A stretch of 64,000 bases of DNA from assembly GCF_007558725.1 (NCBI RefSeq), contig NZ_VLPL01000007.1, forward strand, positions 62,001-126,000, in the 5' to 3' direction. The notes under the pieces were generated by a model, which was not told the DNA's origin, made no database searches, and saw only the letters and a list, made by a program, of their open reading frames with translations. This DNA is from Fluviicola chungangensis. Lineage in GTDB: Bacteria > Bacteroidota > Bacteroidia > Flavobacteriales_D > Crocinitomicaceae. This document shows, piece by piece, positions 28,354-38,008 of this stretch (its first letter is position 1; every line of letters starts with the position of its first letter). Both the position numbers and the translations under genes were made by a program.

Positions 28354-29434
28354 CTTTTTGTGTTTTTATTGCTTTACGCGCTTTCAGCACGTTTACCTCT
28401 TCTACAAAGATACGCACTAATTCTTCAAATGCTAATGCAGTCGGTGTATTTTCCTGAAATACAGCAGGTCTGCCCACGTCTCCGGACTCACGCACGCCCT
28501 GAACCAATGGAATATGACCCAAAAATGTTTCATTCATTCCCGCAGCCAGATTTTTAACTCCGTCTCTCCCGAAAATGTAATATTTGTTTTCGGGTAATTC
28601 AGCCGGGGTAAACCACGACATGTTTTCTACCAAACCAACAATCGGAACGTTGATTGTGTCCAGCTTGAACATATTCACTCCTTTACGCGCATCTGCCAAA
28701 GCCACTTCTTGCGGCGTACTGACAATCACAACACCATCCAGCGGAACAGTCTGTACCAATGACAGATGAATATCGCCGGTTCCCGGAGGAAGATCGATCA
28801 ATAAGTAATCCAGTTCTCCCCAGTATGCATCCGTAAATAATTGGGTCATGGCTTTTGCTGCCATCGGGCCCCTCCAGACAATCGCCTCATCATTCTGTGA
28901 AAAGAATCCCATTGACAAAATCTTGATCCCGTAGCTCATGACCGGATTGATCATTGGTTTTCCATCAACATCCAGCATCGTTGGGCGTTCTCCTACCACA
29001 TCAAACATAGTCGGAATACTTGGTCCGTAAATATCTGCATCCACAATCCCCACCCGAAATCCTGCTTTCGCAAGCCCTCCGGCCAAATTCGCAGTTACGG
29101 TAGATTTCCCTACTCCTCCTTTTCCGGATGCAACGGCAATAATGTGCTTCACTTCCGGAAGGATTTTGCGATGGGTTTCACGCGCTTCGGAGGGCAGTCC
29201 TTTTACCATACACGTTATTTCAACAGACTCACCGAAAACGCGTTTCAGGTTAAACTCAACGGCTTCCTGCATCCGTTTCCGTGCATGCAGCGCCGGATTG
29301 GAAACATAAATCGTAAGGATTATTTTCGAATCTTCGATTTGCAGGTCTTCTACAAAATTAAGCGTTACGATATCTTTCTTTAAATCGGGTTCCAAAATGG
29401 TCCCCAATACTTCCAAAACTGCTTCCTTGGTCAT
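28340..29434 (-). CDS. mrp: Mrp/ApbC/NBP35-type iron-sulfur carrier ATPase
   Basis: 364 residues. The N-terminal 90 residues are a DUF59/MIP18-like domain (EVLGTILEPDLKKDIV). The P-loop ATPase follows with the deviant Walker A GKGGVGKST, VDADIYGPSIPTMF, and LLIDLPPGTGDIHLS. Mrp proteins bind and deliver 4Fe-4S clusters in an ATP-dependent way. The typical C-terminal CxxC of the family is not evident near the end of this chain; the adjacent Nfu protein supplies one. It has a -7 box at 29453-29460. Confidence 0.93.
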   Translation of the reverse strand: MTKEAVLEVLGTILEPDLKKDIVTLNFVEDLQIEDSKIILTIYVSNPALHARKRMQEAVEFNLKRVFGESVEITCMVKGLPSEARETHRKILPEVKHIIAVASGKGGVGKSTVTANLAGGLAKAGFRVGIVDADIYGPSIPTMFDVVGERPTMLDVDGKPMINPVMSYGIKILSMGFFSQNDEAIVWRGPMAAKAMTQLFTDAYWGELDYLLIDLPPGTGDIHLSLVQTVPLDGVVIVSTPQEVALADARKGVNMFKLDTINVPIVGLVENMSWFTPAELPENKYYIFGRDGVKNLAAGMNETFLGHIPLVQGVRESGDVGRPAVFQENTPTALAFEELVRIFVEEVNVLKARKAIKTQKDGVK

Positions 29435-29452
29435 GGTAATTTATTTACATTG

Positions 29453-29460
29453 CAAAAATA
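29453..29460 (-). promoter_or_regulatory. -7 box for mrp-nifU
   Basis: On the minus strand TATTTTTG (TAnnTTTG), 19 nt before the mrp ATG. Confidence 0.45.
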
Positions 29461-29576
29461 GCTATTCGTACGCGGAACTTTCTTAAAACAGGCAATTTTG
29501 TTACAGAATATTCCAGATTTGCATATTTCCGGCAGATCCTGCTGATTGCGCAGCTAACCTGTGAAGGGATTAAATC

Positions 29577-29608
29577 AAAAAGTCCCTCCGCCGAAGCGAA
29601 AGGACTTT
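29577..29608 (-). terminator. Terminator of the 1614-residue repeat protein gene
   Basis: Read on the minus strand, AAAGTCC and GGACTTT flank a GC-rich centre (CGC-TTCG-GCG) and are followed by TTTTT. The stem has two internal mismatches. Confidence 0.6.
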
Positions 29609-29631
29609 CTGCACCATTGTTTCTTTTAAGC

Positions 29632-32600
29632 TTACGGTCTTCCCGTTGGTCTTGTCGGAGTGGTTATTGGTGTTGTTGGTCTGGTAGTTGGAGTTCCCGT
29701 GGCACCGGGTCTGGTTGGTCTGGTTGGATTGGTAGTTTTCCCACCGTTACCGTTACCGCTGCCATTTCCGTTCTCATCATCCACTGTTCCGTTCGTTCCA
29801 CCGTTAGGGCCACCTGAACCTTGCCCCGGATTGGATTCATCCGTTCCATCCGTATTGTTTCCATGCCCGTTATTCCCGTTTCCAGATGGAAGGGCCGCAT
29901 TGATCAAACAAAACTTCCTGTCTGATCCGCTTGCATTGGTTGCTGTAACAAGCAACGGAATGGAAAGGGTAGTCGCGGTAATATTAACCTGAAAAGAGAA
30001 GCTCAATACATTGCTCTCAATACTGGAAGTAAACACCACATTCTCCCCGTTGTATAGAATACTCACCTGGCTCGCACTGGATACGTTTTGAACCATTCCC
30101 GTTATCACTGCAGTCCCGATCTGGAATGTTGCAGGACAGCGATTTGGATTCTTGAAAGTAATCACAGGAGCTGGAATTACTTCCGGTGCATTGTAAATAA
30201 CAATTTTGGAATCTGTTGCCGTTCCTCCGGGTGTAACTGCAGTTGCTACAATCACGTTTTGTCCCAGTACGTAAGTTGCATTGAACTTAATTCCCCCGGA
30301 AGCTTTGTACTCAAAGTTCGTCGCTACCCCGTTTAAAGTCACCGAAACCTGTGATGCTGAAGTAACACCTGTCGTTACGATCTGAACGGTCTGAGCAGAC
30401 TGGTCTGTCTCCAGGGGCGACATGAAAGGACTGGTGATTTGAATCGTCGGAGCAGGAACTGTAATCACTTCGTTTCTTAACACATTAATCGTTTTACTAT
30501 TCTCCCCACATTTGTTTTTGGAAAGGATCACAAAGGCATTTGCCCCAAGCACCAGATTTCGGTCCAAGCTAAGAACCCCTGTTTGCTGGTTATAGACGAA
30601 TCCGATTACTTGTCCGTTTTGCGTTACTGTGATTTCCGACTGGTTTTCCACGTTTGAAACTGTAGCAGACAGATTAAATCCATCCGAAGTCACCACAGAG
30701 CCATTTGGAGTAGAGCTTTCTGTAATGGTAACAACAGGTGGTCTGCAGACCTTACGTGTTATTTTCCAGGTTACCTGTTGTGATCCACATTCGTTTCTCA
30801 CATAAATAACAATCGTATGTTCACCTTCTGTTACTGCCATCGTTGCAGTAACTGTGTGAGAAGCCTCATCGTAATTGAACGGAATAGTCACGCCATCCAA
30901 TTTACATTGGATTTGAGATGCCTGGCTTACATGGTTTACCGTTGCAGCCACTGCTACTGATTCACTTTCCGTGAGGATTGTTTCTGTTCCCGGTTTTATA
31001 CGGATCACTTCAGGAGCAATACATGGAATCACTTTGGGTTCCATTACAACAACCGTTGTACTTGTTGCCGTTCCGCATGTATTAGTGGATTTAATCTCAA
31101 TTGAATTGGACCCTTCAATCAAAGTCACCATTTTCTCCATCAGGGAAGTACCGGTATTGAAGGTTCCGGCAGATTGCAGGTTTCCATTCAGATATACTTC
31201 AACCTGGTTCACCGAAGTGATATTTGCAATACTTGCTTTTACTGCAAATTGTGCATTCTCTACGGTTGTATTTGGCGCAACCGGATTACTAAATGCAATT
31301 ACAGGTTTGTTACATGGAACTTCAACTCTTTTGAAGATCACCGAAGTGGAAGCGGTGTGACTTCCTCCTGCATTCGTCGCAGTAATTTCAAAAATGTTGT
31401 TTCCTGCATTCAAGGTATGATTGAAAGTAACTTCCAAAGTAGCAGGGTTAAACGTCCAGAAACCAGGATTTACAATAACACCATCTTCTTTCAGTACAAT
31501 CTGAGATTGATTTGTCACATTGGTTACATGCGCTCTCACAACATACGGTGCCAAAGAAACAGTTTGTCCCGGACTTGCCGGATTAATAAAGCTTACAAAC
31601 GGCGGTGGAACAATTACATCGCGTTTATAAATAATCTGAGTTGCATCTGATGCCGTTCCTGCACTGTTTGTTGCCGTAATGACCACATTGTTTCCCCCCG
31701 CAATCAACGGAACATTCATAGTCAGCACTTTTGTTGAACTGGAATAAGTGAACGCGGAATATGGAGCACCGTTTAATGTTACCTGAATTTGCTGCTGGTT
31801 GTCAATGTTCAGAACAGTCGCTGCTACATTGCTTGTCGCTACGTTCACCGTTTGAGGATCCATAGCCGGATAAGTAATGGTTACTACAGGAGGCAGGGTC
31901 GGATTTGGTGCCCTGTAATTGATCACAGTTGTTTCCATATCCGAACCGGCAGCATTGGTCGCTGTGATTTCAATGACGTTTGCCCCGTTCACCAAACCGG
32001 TGGTGAATTCCATTAATTCACTGGATGCGGTATAGATGAAATTCGTTGAAGTAACTCCATTGATTTTCAAACCGATTTGGCTTGCCGTGCTTACAAAACG
32101 GACACGTGCTTTTACCGGATAAGAAGCATTCAGAGAAACAGCCGGGTTCAAACTCGGATCGATAAAAGAAACAATCGGAGGTTGAACAGAAACCGGCTTT
32201 CTGTAAATGATTGTTTGTGTTTCACTTGCAGTTCCCGCAGTATTGGTTCCCGTTACTGTAATAATGTTTGCCCCTTCTATCAGTGTTACCGGGAATGAAG
32301 CTGCACTGTTCACGAATGAGAAGTTGGTCAGGTTCGTTCCATTGACATTGACGTTTACACCACTTTGGTTTGTAACATGAAGCACGGACGCAACGACATT
32401 GTAGGTTGCGGATGAGGTCGTATACGGATCTACATTCGGACTGGTAAACTGCACAACCGGTGGCTGAACTGTTTCAACGCGTTTATAAATGATTGTTGTT
32501 TGCTTGGAATCAGTTCCATCCACATTGGCCCCTGTAACGCTTACTACATTCGCCCCTACTACCAAGGTCAGCGCCTCGGTTACTCCGTTTGATGCTGCGT

Positions 32601-34476
32601 TATAAGTAAAATTGGGCAGGTTGACACCATTCAGCGTCACTTTGATCTGGCTCTTCTGAGTTACATTCAATACTGTAGCATTCAGGTTAAATACCGCACT
32701 GGATGTTTCGTATGGGTTTGTTCCCGGATTGGTAATTGTTACAATCGGGGGTTTCGGAGCAACGCGGTTGTAAATAATAATCGTTGTAGCCGAAGCAGAA
32801 CCTGCCGCATTCGTACCGATTACTTCAAACACATTTTGCCCTGGGTTCAGGATCACATTGCTGGTGAATTTGTCTGTCTGCGCATTGTATGCGAAATTGT
32901 TGTTGATCGTTCCGTTTTGCTTGAAGCTGACATGCTGAGCATCCGCAACATTTAATACATCCGCCGTCAAAGCAAACGTATTTTGGCTCACCGTGTAAGG
33001 GTTGATGTTCGGATTTACGAAATAAACTACCGGTGGCTGGATCGTTTGTTGCGGCTGGTAAATAATTGTAGCAGTTTCTGTATCCGATCCATACTGATTG
33101 GTTCCCGTCGTGCTCACCACGTTTGAACCTGTCACCAAATTCAATGTAGTAGCGATTCCTCTTGTCGAAGTATTGTAAGTAAACGTTACCGGGGTCCCAT
33201 TCAAAGTCATAACAATCTGATCCTTTCCGGTAACGTTCAACACCGTTCCGGTTAAATTGAATACCGGGTTCTGAACGGTTGTCGGGTTCGATGCCGGATT
33301 TGAGTAAGTTACTACCGGCGGTGTCGGTGTTTCGCGCACATAATTGATCACCGTTTGGTCCATATCCGAACCGAAGTCATTTGTTCCTGTTAATTCAAAG
33401 GTATTCTGACCTGGAACCAGTGTTACGGTGCTTTGAAATTCCTGTGTGGAAGGGTTGAATGAAAAGTTGGTGATGTAATTCCCGTTTTGTCTGAAAACTA
33501 CGTTTGAACTTGAATTCACATGCTGAATTCGTCCTCTGATGACATAGCTGCTTGAATTAACCGTTGTTCCGCTGGTACCCGGATTCGTGAAATCCACAAC
33601 AGGAGGAGTTCTATCCGCTTGTGTCCAGTTCGGATTTGTAACAACCGGTGTGTGAGCTGTGTCCTGATAAGTAGTATGTTCATAGTGACTTCTGATATGG
33701 AATTTCAGGTAGACACTGGTATAATGATACCAATCATTGGCATATTTCCCTTTTGACAAGACGTGACCGTCGAAGTTATCAGCCAGTGTAAACGTTGTTT
33801 TGTGCTCGATTCCCAGTGAAACACCTTTCGCAATCTGGTATCCGATACCAATACCTACGCTTGGCATGAATTTTCCCATGCTTGCAGGTGAATTCAGGTC
33901 TGTATCGAATTTTTTATCCGTCATCGAATGGATTTCAGTTTGTGTATAAGAGCCCGATGCCAATTTGGTTGAGTCATAGAGATAAGTAAACCCGTCGGAT
34001 CCGTATAAATCTCCTTTGGTGCGGTACCAAGTGTAACCAATACCTCCGAAAATGTAAGGATCCCAACCTGTTCGCTCTCTGAGCCTGTTCAAATGGATCG
34101 CCAATTCCAGGCTTAATTCATGCAGCCTGGTTCCGAAATTCAGCACAACCGGTTGTCCTGCGGTATTGTAATCCTGGTAAATTGCATTGGAGGAAACATT
34201 TGTTGAGTCGGTGTTGTATCCTTTCCAAAGTCCTGTCAAATAACGTAACCGCACATCAAAACTGATCGGTTTTCCATAGTTGTAGTTGAATTGACGTCCC
34301 AACACCAAACCATATCCCAGGTCCAATTTGTAAGGAACATCCGTTTTCGTCCAGGTGCCCCCAATGTTTAGCCCCCAAAACCAACGACTGTCATTGTCGT
34401 AGTTGACTTTTTCATTCTGAGAAAATAAGGTGGTAGTTAATAGCAGACCTACAATTAGCGTGTAAAAATATTTCAT
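29632..34476 (-). CDS. Outer-membrane barrel-like protein with 13 tandem Ig-like repeats
   Basis: 1614 residues. Signal peptide 1-19 (LTTTLFSQ). Residues about 20-270 look like an outer-membrane beta-barrel of the OmpA/OMP_b-brl type: alternating strands with WFWGLNIGGTW, IFGGIGYTWYRT and MPSVGIGIGYQ. From residue 291 to about 1532 there are 13 repeats of 92-99 residues, each with P-x-V-x-F/I-x-x-P near the start, a V-x-N-V/H-x-x-x-x-Q-I/V core, x-N-G, and T-N-x-x-G-x near the end. The last 82 residues are low complexity, rich in G and N then T, P and R. There is no T9SS sorting domain. Repeats are diverged, so the array is old. Probable surface filament or adhesin anchored by its own barrel. 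Confidence 0.85.
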   Translation of the reverse strand: MKYFYTLIVGLLLTTTLFSQNEKVNYDNDSRWFWGLNIGGTWTKTDVPYKLDLGYGLVLGRQFNYNYGKPISFDVRLRYLTGLWKGYNTDSTNVSSNAIYQDYNTAGQPVVLNFGTRLHELSLELAIHLNRLRERTGWDPYIFGGIGYTWYRTKGDLYGSDGFTYLYDSTKLASGSYTQTEIHSMTDKKFDTDLNSPASMGKFMPSVGIGIGYQIAKGVSLGIEHKTTFTLADNFDGHVLSKGKYANDWYHYTSVYLKFHIRSHYEHTTYQDTAHTPVVTNPNWTQADRTPPVVDFTNPGTSGTTVNSSSYVIRGRIQHVNSSSNVVFRQNGNYITNFSFNPSTQEFQSTVTLVPGQNTFELTGTNDFGSDMDQTVINYVRETPTPPVVTYSNPASNPTTVQNPVFNLTGTVLNVTGKDQIVMTLNGTPVTFTYNTSTRGIATTLNLVTGSNVVSTTGTNQYGSDTETATIIYQPQQTIQPPVVYFVNPNINPYTVSQNTFALTADVLNVADAQHVSFKQNGTINNNFAYNAQTDKFTSNVILNPGQNVFEVIGTNAAGSASATTIIIYNRVAPKPPIVTITNPGTNPYETSSAVFNLNATVLNVTQKSQIKVTLNGVNLPNFTYNAASNGVTEALTLVVGANVVSVTGANVDGTDSKQTTIIYKRVETVQPPVVQFTSPNVDPYTTSSATYNVVASVLHVTNQSGVNVNVNGTNLTNFSFVNSAASFPVTLIEGANIITVTGTNTAGTASETQTIIYRKPVSVQPPIVSFIDPSLNPAVSLNASYPVKARVRFVSTASQIGLKINGVTSTNFIYTASSELMEFTTGLVNGANVIEITATNAAGSDMETTVINYRAPNPTLPPVVTITYPAMDPQTVNVATSNVAATVLNIDNQQQIQVTLNGAPYSAFTYSSSTKVLTMNVPLIAGGNNVVITATNSAGTASDATQIIYKRDVIVPPPFVSFINPASPGQTVSLAPYVVRAHVTNVTNQSQIVLKEDGVIVNPGFWTFNPATLEVTFNHTLNAGNNIFEITATNAGGSHTASTSVIFKRVEVPCNKPVIAFSNPVAPNTTVENAQFAVKASIANITSVNQVEVYLNGNLQSAGTFNTGTSLMEKMVTLIEGSNSIEIKSTNTCGTATSTTVVVMEPKVIPCIAPEVIRIKPGTETILTESESVAVAATVNHVSQASQIQCKLDGVTIPFNYDEASHTVTATMAVTEGEHTIVIYVRNECGSQQVTWKITRKVCRPPVVTITESSTPNGSVVTSDGFNLSATVSNVENQSEITVTQNGQVIGFVYNQQTGVLSLDRNLVLGANAFVILSKNKCGENSKTINVLRNEVITVPAPTIQITSPFMSPLETDQSAQTVQIVTTGVTSASQVSVTLNGVATNFEYKASGGIKFNATYVLGQNVIVATAVTPGGTATDSKIVIYNAPEVIPAPVITFKNPNRCPATFQIGTAVITGMVQNVSSASQVSILYNGENVVFTSSIESNVLSFSFQVNITATTLSIPLLVTATNASGSDRKFCLINAALPSGNGNNGHGNNTDGTDESNPGQGSGGPNGGTNGTVDDENGNGSGNGNGGKTTNPTRPTRPGATGTPTTRPTTPITTPTRPTGRP
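29881..33606 (-). repeat. Array of 13 protein-coding repeats, about 287 bp each
   Basis: Thirteen in-frame units inside the gene at 29632-34476. Each starts near PPVV, PPIV or APxI and ends near a conserved IIY-K/N-R stretch. Units are similar in protein but clearly divergent in DNA. Confidence 0.85.
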
Positions 34477-34634
34477 AGTCCAAAGTTTAATCTATTTTGT
34501 GCCCTAACCATTCCTATGCCAAAAAAACACAAAAAGGTTTCCATTTAACAAAATTGACGGGGCGAAACTACGAAAAAACGATTAAAATATCCCTGAATGT
34601 ATTAGTTTTACAATCATATACGCATTTTTTGCAC

Positions 34635-35924
34635 ATGAATTTCAGGGCTGTTAAAGTATTGTTAATCTCATTTTTAAGTGTGACTTCCGGGTTCTCCCAG
34701 TTGACAAACGATGGATGTTCATCGGCAATCCCTTTATGTCCGAATGTTACTTTCTCCGGTTCCAATATCGGGGCAACCGCAACCGTTTGCCCGGATTGTG
34801 AAGACGACTTCACCTTTTGTTTTTCAGGAACAAATAGTGTTTGGTACCAATTTAACACCAATATAACCGGCGGCGATGTGACTTTTAATTTCAGCAATAT
34901 CCTGTTTAACCTTCAGGCTACGCGCGGCACCGAATTGCAGGCTGCAATTGTTCAGGCAATTGTTCCGTGTGATGCGGCAACCTATTCATTGGTCAGCAAC
35001 TGTGAAGCAGGTTCTGCGGGAGCTTTCAACTTAACTGCTCTCGGACTCCCTGCAAATACAACGTATTACCTCGTTGTCAACGGAGCCAAAAACGGAGGCG
35101 CTGTTTTGCCTGCTGAGGCTACTTTTGACCTGATCGGATCGGGAACAGGATTTGACCGTCCGCTTCCAACGATCTCAATTGGCGGACCAACGATTACCGT
35201 TTGCCCGGAAACGCCGACCTCATTCACAGCCTATTTGACCAATTGCACTGATACCAGTGATTTCCGTTGGTATATTAACGGAACACTGACTGCAGTAACC
35301 CATACTTCTTTGTGGATCACCAGTAATTTGCAAAACGGAGATGTCGTTTCTGTTGAATGCAGTTGTTTTGACATTTGCCCCGACACCTTAAACTATTTTT
35401 ATCCTGCGGTTACAGTAGATCCTTTAACCGTTGACGCAGGACCCGATTATACCATTCAGGCAGGAAGCAGTGTGCAGATTACCGGTTCTTCAAATGGAAC
35501 TGATTTTATGTGGAGTCCTACTCAAACACTGAATACTCCGTATTCGATTACAACCTACGCTACACCGGAAGAAACTACCATCTACACCTTAACTGCATTG
35601 GATTCAAACTGTTCGCTTTCGGATGAAATGACCGTGTTCGTTTCCAATAACCTGGACATTCCCGGCAGCTTCTCCCCGAACGGAGACGGAACAAACGATA
35701 AATGGGTTATTGACGGGATTAGTTTTTATCCCGATGCCCAAGTGGTTATTTACGATCGCTGGGGACAAAAAATTGCAGATATCGCGGGTTACAGCCTAAC
35801 CAAAGCTTGGGATGGGACCAATAAAGGCAAACCTGTTTCGGACGGCGTTTATTTCTACTCATTGGACCTTCGCCAAAACAATGACACAAAACCGCTTAAA
35901 GGAAGTATTACCGTAATCCGCTGA
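34635..35924 (+). CDS. Gliding motility-associated C-terminal (CHU_C) domain protein
   Basis: 429 residues from ATG 34635, which gives a signal peptide (MNFRAVKVLLISFLSVTSGFSQ). The in-frame ATG at 34497 would add 46 non-signal residues. The mature start has NDGCSSAIPLCPN, a cysteine-rich pattern seen in related surface proteins, and then Ig/PKD-like regions (about 190-330). The last 85 residues are a type B sorting (CHU_C) domain: SFSPNGDGTNDKWVI, VVIYDRWGQKI, WDGTNKGKPVSDGVYFY. It should be exported by T9SS. The PorP/SprF gene overlaps it by 1 nt, the usual partner arrangement. Confidence 0.9.
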   Translation: MNFRAVKVLLISFLSVTSGFSQLTNDGCSSAIPLCPNVTFSGSNIGATATVCPDCEDDFTFCFSGTNSVWYQFNTNITGGDVTFNFSNILFNLQATRGTELQAAIVQAIVPCDAATYSLVSNCEAGSAGAFNLTALGLPANTTYYLVVNGAKNGGAVLPAEATFDLIGSGTGFDRPLPTISIGGPTITVCPETPTSFTAYLTNCTDTSDFRWYINGTLTAVTHTSLWITSNLQNGDVVSVECSCFDICPDTLNYFYPAVTVDPLTVDAGPDYTIQAGSSVQITGSSNGTDFMWSPTQTLNTPYSITTYATPEETTIYTLTALDSNCSLSDEMTVFVSNNLDIPGSFSPNGDGTNDKWVIDGISFYPDAQVVIYDRWGQKIADIAGYSLTKAWDGTNKGKPVSDGVYFYSLDLRQNNDTKPLKGSITVIR

Positions 35925-36850
35925 TGAAAAAGAACCTGCTTTGCATCCTTGTTTTAATCACTTTTTGTTCTTTCGGACAACAGGTGAGCCACATGTCGCA
36001 ATGGATCCATCATCAATACGCAATCAATCCAGCATATACGGGAATCAAAACCTGCCTGGAAGCACAATCGACATTCCGGGGCCAATGGATTAAAGTAGAT
36101 GGAGCTCCTTATTCCGGCTGGGTAAGCGTACACGCTCCCTTGCAGTCAAAAAGAAGAAAATTCCTGAGCGGAAGACATGGTTTGGGCGGAATGGTCTATT
36201 TAGACAACATCGGTCCGTTCCAGGATATCCGTGTGCAGCTATCTTATGCGGGACATTTCAACTTTTCACTTACCAACCGGTTATCCTTAGGATTAGCAGT
36301 AGGCGCAAGGCAGCTTTCCTTTGATTTGAACGAGGCGAAACCATTGACACCTGATCCGACCATTAACGGAAGCGCATCTCAAATCCTTCCGACAGCCACT
36401 TTCGGAGCATGGTGGAATGGGAAAAACTATTTTGCGGGTTTCACTTTATATGAATTGATTCCCCAAAAATGGAATGTGATCGGTACGAACGCAGGGTCGC
36501 AGATGCATGCAATGGTAACAGGTGGTTACAAATTCAACATCAACCCGAAAGTCGACGTATTCCCGGGAATGTATGTAGCATATACCAAAAACACACCCAT
36601 TGAATTGCAAATCCACGCATTGGTCGAGTTCCAGAAGAAATTCAATCTTGGTTTGGGTTTAAGAAATACCGACGCGTTGATCGCCATGATTGGTTTCCGG
36701 TTCAAAGAAAAATGGAAACTGGGATATTCGTACGATTTTATTCTTTCCAAGATGCGACCGAACACCTTCCATTCGCATGAGATCACCCTTTCTTTTTCAC
36801 CCTGTAAACAACGTGTCGAGAGCACTTCGGGGTGTGCTGATTTCGATTAA
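35924..36850 (+). CDS. PorP/SprF family type IX secretion membrane protein
   Basis: 308 residues with a signal peptide (MKKNLLCILVLITFCSFGQ). The family opening QQVSHMSQWIHHQYAINPAYTGI is present, then AQSTFRGQWIKVDGAPYSGWVSVHAPL. The remainder is alternating outer-membrane strands, ending with YSYDFILSKM. PorP/SprF proteins bind type B sorting domains and attach or hold the cargo at the outer membrane. The 1-nt overlap (TGATG) with the CHU_C gene strongly suggests a dedicated cargo-anchor pair. Confidence 0.94.
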   Translation: MKKNLLCILVLITFCSFGQQVSHMSQWIHHQYAINPAYTGIKTCLEAQSTFRGQWIKVDGAPYSGWVSVHAPLQSKRRKFLSGRHGLGGMVYLDNIGPFQDIRVQLSYAGHFNFSLTNRLSLGLAVGARQLSFDLNEAKPLTPDPTINGSASQILPTATFGAWWNGKNYFAGFTLYELIPQKWNVIGTNAGSQMHAMVTGGYKFNINPKVDVFPGMYVAYTKNTPIELQIHALVEFQKKFNLGLGLRNTDALIAMIGFRFKEKWKLGYSYDFILSKMRPNTFHSHEITLSFSPCKQRVESTSGCADFD

Positions 36851-36947
36851 GTAACCGGGCTATTCCCATTTCACTGTTTATAAGTATCTCTTTCCCTTCT
36901 CTTTCCCGGCCGATTTCTTTCGAAATTTGAACATAAAGCATTTTTGA

Positions 36948-37913
36948 ATGAAAAAACAACTTTCTATAATCGCATTAACTTGCGCATTGGCAGCATGCGT
37001 ACCCGCAAAAAAGTACAACGAATTGCTCGAAAGAGAAAAGATTTGCAGCGAAGAATTGAGTAAATACAAAACTTCAAGTATCGAAAATGAAGGAAAAGCA
37101 AAGGATTTGCAGGTCATGGTCGATCAGTTCCGCAAAGACATTATTTCATTGAAAAAAGACACCCTCGAATTGGGGTCCAATCTTCGCTTCCTGCAAACAC
37201 AATACGATTTAATGGTTGCACAAAATGAAGCTTATGAGCAAAAACTGGATCAATTGCGCATGAAGGGACAAAAGGAATCTGCCAATTACCAGGCGGATAT
37301 TGATGCGAAGAACCAAGAACTCCAACGCAAGGAAGATGCATTGAAGACATTGGAAAGCGAATTGATTGCCAAAGAAAAATTGCTGATCGAACGGGAAGAA
37401 CGTGTAACGGAGCTGGAGGAAATGATCAAACGAAAGGATGATGCCATGAAACAGTTAAAAACGCGCGTTTCGAATGCTTTAAAGGGTTTTGAAAATATGG
37501 GATTGACCGTTATCGAAAAAAATGGAAAAATCTATGTTTCATTGGAAGCCAAATTGCTTTTTGCATCGGGAAGTACAACTGTAGAACCTGATGGAAAAAA
37601 AGCATTGGTTGATCTTGCAAAAGTGCTGGAAAACGAGAAAGATTTGGAAATCATCGTTGAGGGACATACCGATACCGATAAATTGGCAAGTTCTGCACAT
37701 CCCAAAAACAACTGGGAATTGAGTGTCCTTCGTTCGACGGCAGTTGTAGAAATCATGATCGGGAACAGTAAAATGAACCCGATGCAGCTAATGGCAGCAG
37801 GAAGAGGAGAATACCATCCGGTAGATCCGAAAGACAAGGCAAAGAACCGACGTATTGAAGTGATCATTTCACCGAACTTAAACGAACTCTATCAGATCCT
37901 GGAAGGAAAATAA
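36948..37913 (+). CDS. OmpA-family lipoprotein with coiled coil
   Basis: 321 residues. A lipobox LAAC at about residue 18-21 marks it as a lipoprotein. Residues about 25-185 are a long coiled coil rich in E, K, Q and L heptads (ELLEREKICSEELSK, LIEREERVTELEEMIKRK). The C-terminal 120 residues are an OmpA domain: LFASGSTTVEPDGKKAL, EGHTDTDKL, ELSVLRSTAV and KNRRIEVIISP, with Asp and Arg needed to bind diaminopimelate. It should tie the outer membrane to peptidoglycan across a coiled spacer. A terminator follows. Confidence 0.93.
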   Translation: MKKQLSIIALTCALAACVPAKKYNELLEREKICSEELSKYKTSSIENEGKAKDLQVMVDQFRKDIISLKKDTLELGSNLRFLQTQYDLMVAQNEAYEQKLDQLRMKGQKESANYQADIDAKNQELQRKEDALKTLESELIAKEKLLIEREERVTELEEMIKRKDDAMKQLKTRVSNALKGFENMGLTVIEKNGKIYVSLEAKLLFASGSTTVEPDGKKALVDLAKVLENEKDLEIIVEGHTDTDKLASSAHPKNNWELSVLRSTAVVEIMIGNSKMNPMQLMAAGRGEYHPVDPKDKAKNRRIEVIISPNLNELYQILEGK

Positions 37914-37934
37914 TTCCCCGGATGGACTTTCAAT

Positions 37935-37962
37935 AAAGACACTCTTTTGGGTGTCTTTTTTT
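37935..37962 (+). terminator. Terminator after the OmpA coiled-coil gene
   Basis: AAAGACAC (37935-37942) pairs with GTGTCTTT (37951-37958), followed by a T tract. Confidence 0.85.
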
Positions 37963-38008
37963 GTGAAATAATTCGTAATTTAAAATATCTATAGAAAAGG
38001 TCATTCAC

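Noticed and set aside
29881-33606. Regularly spaced repeats suggesting a CRISPR array
   Set aside because: Units are about 287 bp, in frame, diverged and encode Ig-like domains; there are no short identical repeats with unique spacers.
34497-34634. Extended N-terminus of the CHU_C protein
   Set aside because: The extension is not signal-like, whereas the ATG at 34635 begins a clear signal peptide.
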